Shown here: positions 63,163 through 64,000 of the stretch, piece by piece
Layout of the letters: every line of letters starts with the position of its first letter
How positions within the stretch are numbered: position 1 is the first letter of the stretch
DNA from: Bacillus sp. S3
Lineage (GTDB): Bacteria; Bacillota; Bacilli; Bacillales; Cytobacillaceae
Length of the DNA stretch: 64,000 nt
Direction: 5' to 3'
Assembly: GCF_005154805.1 (NCBI RefSeq)
Contig: NZ_CP039727.1
Location: forward strand, 4,771,501 to 4,835,500
Position numbers and translations under genes: made by a program
The notes under the pieces: model-generated
Seen by the model: the letters and a program-made list of their open reading frames with translations, nothing else
What the model was told of the DNA's origin: nothing
The model's database searches: none

Positions 63163-63325
63163 TTCGTATATTTTCGACACGGTTCCTAACGGGATTTTTA
63201 TATTATATGAAACTATCCCAACATATAGGTACACTACGCGGTCACTACTGGATAATGGTGGAAAGTAGTGATAAGGAACACACCGGAAAGATTTCCACCT
63301 TTATTTCTAATTAAAAATGCAAAAA

Positions 63326-63525
63326 ATGCATCCAATACTACTTGTTGGATGCATTTTGTTTGGGATTTTTTTCTGTAATGCATCCTATACCCCTCATTGG
63401 ATGCATTTTTGTTTGGGATTTTTCCCCGAAATGCATCCTATACTCCATATTGGATGCATTCCGTCAAAGACTTTTTTCTGTAATGCATCCTATACACCTC
63501 ATTGGATGCATTTCGTTGAGAACGT
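63326..63525. repeat. Second array of the ATGCATCC palindromic repeat
   Basis: Units begin at 63326, 63378, 63431 and 63483, a 52-53 base period. Each has AATGCATCC and GGATGCATT around TATACCCCTCATT, as at 33536-33909. The IS256-type gene begins about 50 bases further on. Confidence 0.88.
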
Positions 63526-63576
63526 CTAAAATTTTGTGTAAATGGTTATACTTGCCAACTAAGGAGATGATCATTT

Positions 63577-64000
63577 ATGCAAAATTTTGGGGATATGACG
63601 ATTAAGGAATTGGCTAGCCAATGTGAAACCGTGGATGATATTCAAGCCATGATTAAGGGCCTCTTTAAGGAAACTCTACAACAGGTTTTTGAAGCTGAAA
63701 TCGAGAATCACCTCGGATATGCAAAAAATGACGTAAGAGGGAATAACTCGGGAAATAGTCGCAACGGGTTTAAATCGAAGACGATTAAATCCAAGTTTGG
63801 TGAGACTAAATTAAGCATCCCAAGGGATCGTAATGGAACATATGAACCTCAAATTATTAAAAATTACGAAACCTCAATCAATGGTTTAGAGGATCAAATT
63901 ATTGCTCTTTATTCCAAAGGAGTGTCAACGAGGGACATCGAAGCACATATGAAGGATATTTACGGTATTGACGTTTCACCAAGCTTGGTGAGTAAGGTGA
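63577..64000 (+). mobile_element. IS256 family transposase gene, 3' end outside window
   Basis: The first 141 residues are visible. IKELASQCETVDDIQAMIKG, the EAEIENHLGYAKND segment, GNSRNGFKSKTIKSKFGE and IPRDRNGTYEPQIIKNYE are the N-terminal features of IS256-type (mutator-like) transposases. The DDE residues lie beyond the window. AAGGAG at 63561-63566 supports the ATG. The left inverted repeat is probably near 63520-63540, next to the repeat array, but its boundary is not certain. Confidence 0.9.

Overview
The window looks like chromosome from a low-GC Gram-positive, spore-former-type bacterium of the Bacillaceae. The supporting signs are AGGAGG-type ribosome binding sites, frequent TTG and GTG starts, a 16S-23S-5S operon followed by a long tRNA cluster, lipoprotein signal sequences, a PdxR-PdxST locus and a MerR/MFS pair of the Bmr/Blt type. 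Species was not determined; Bacillus, Neobacillus or Mesobacillus are guesses.

Layout. 1-1.9 kb: the end of a Gfo/Idh/MocA oxidoreductase and a nitroreductase. 1.9-9.5 kb: a minus-strand carbohydrate locus made of a LacI-type regulator, solute-binding lipoprotein, two ABC permeases and a GH2 beta-galactosidase, with three near-identical operators ahead of the binding-protein gene. 9.6-11.3 kb: three paralogous small membrane proteins, the third apparently frameshifted. 11.4-15.6 kb: redox and short-chain dehydrogenase genes and an EamA transporter with an attenuator-like leader. 15.8-19.3 kb: pseudouridine kinase, pseudouridine-5'-phosphate glycosidase and a NupC-type nucleoside transporter. 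19.3-22.2 kb: hairpin-rich tandem repeats and a secreted cell-wall-binding repeat protein.

22.2-29.2 kb: a complete minus-strand rRNA operon with two promoters and a cluster of 14 plausible tRNA genes. This cluster also holds a tRNA with Ile-like and Asn-like halves, a decayed Ser tRNA carrying a GCA anticodon, and two insertions sharing a hairpin with a conserved loop and compensating stem changes.

29.3-43 kb: GNAT enzymes, a YitT protein, a PAS-GGDEF protein, a metallophosphatase, an AI-2E family permease, a uracil-permease-type transporter, a MocR regulator, two MFS transporters and several gene remnants. 43.3-48.3 kb: a MerR regulator and the vitamin B6 locus pdxR / pdxS-pdxT. 48.5-58.6 kb: short lineage-specific genes (VOC proteins, lipoproteins, PAP2 phosphatase, NUDIX hydrolase, DUF5661) between many decayed fragments. 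59-63 kb: a 1331-residue secreted GH20 hexosaminidase with discoidin-like modules behind a terminator-like leader. The window ends inside an IS256-family transposase gene.

The spacers carry several families of dispersed short repeats, most of them able to form hairpins. Three of the tandem arrays have 52 or 42 bp periods. Much of the unusual content is in these repeats, in the remodelled tRNA cluster and in the remnants.
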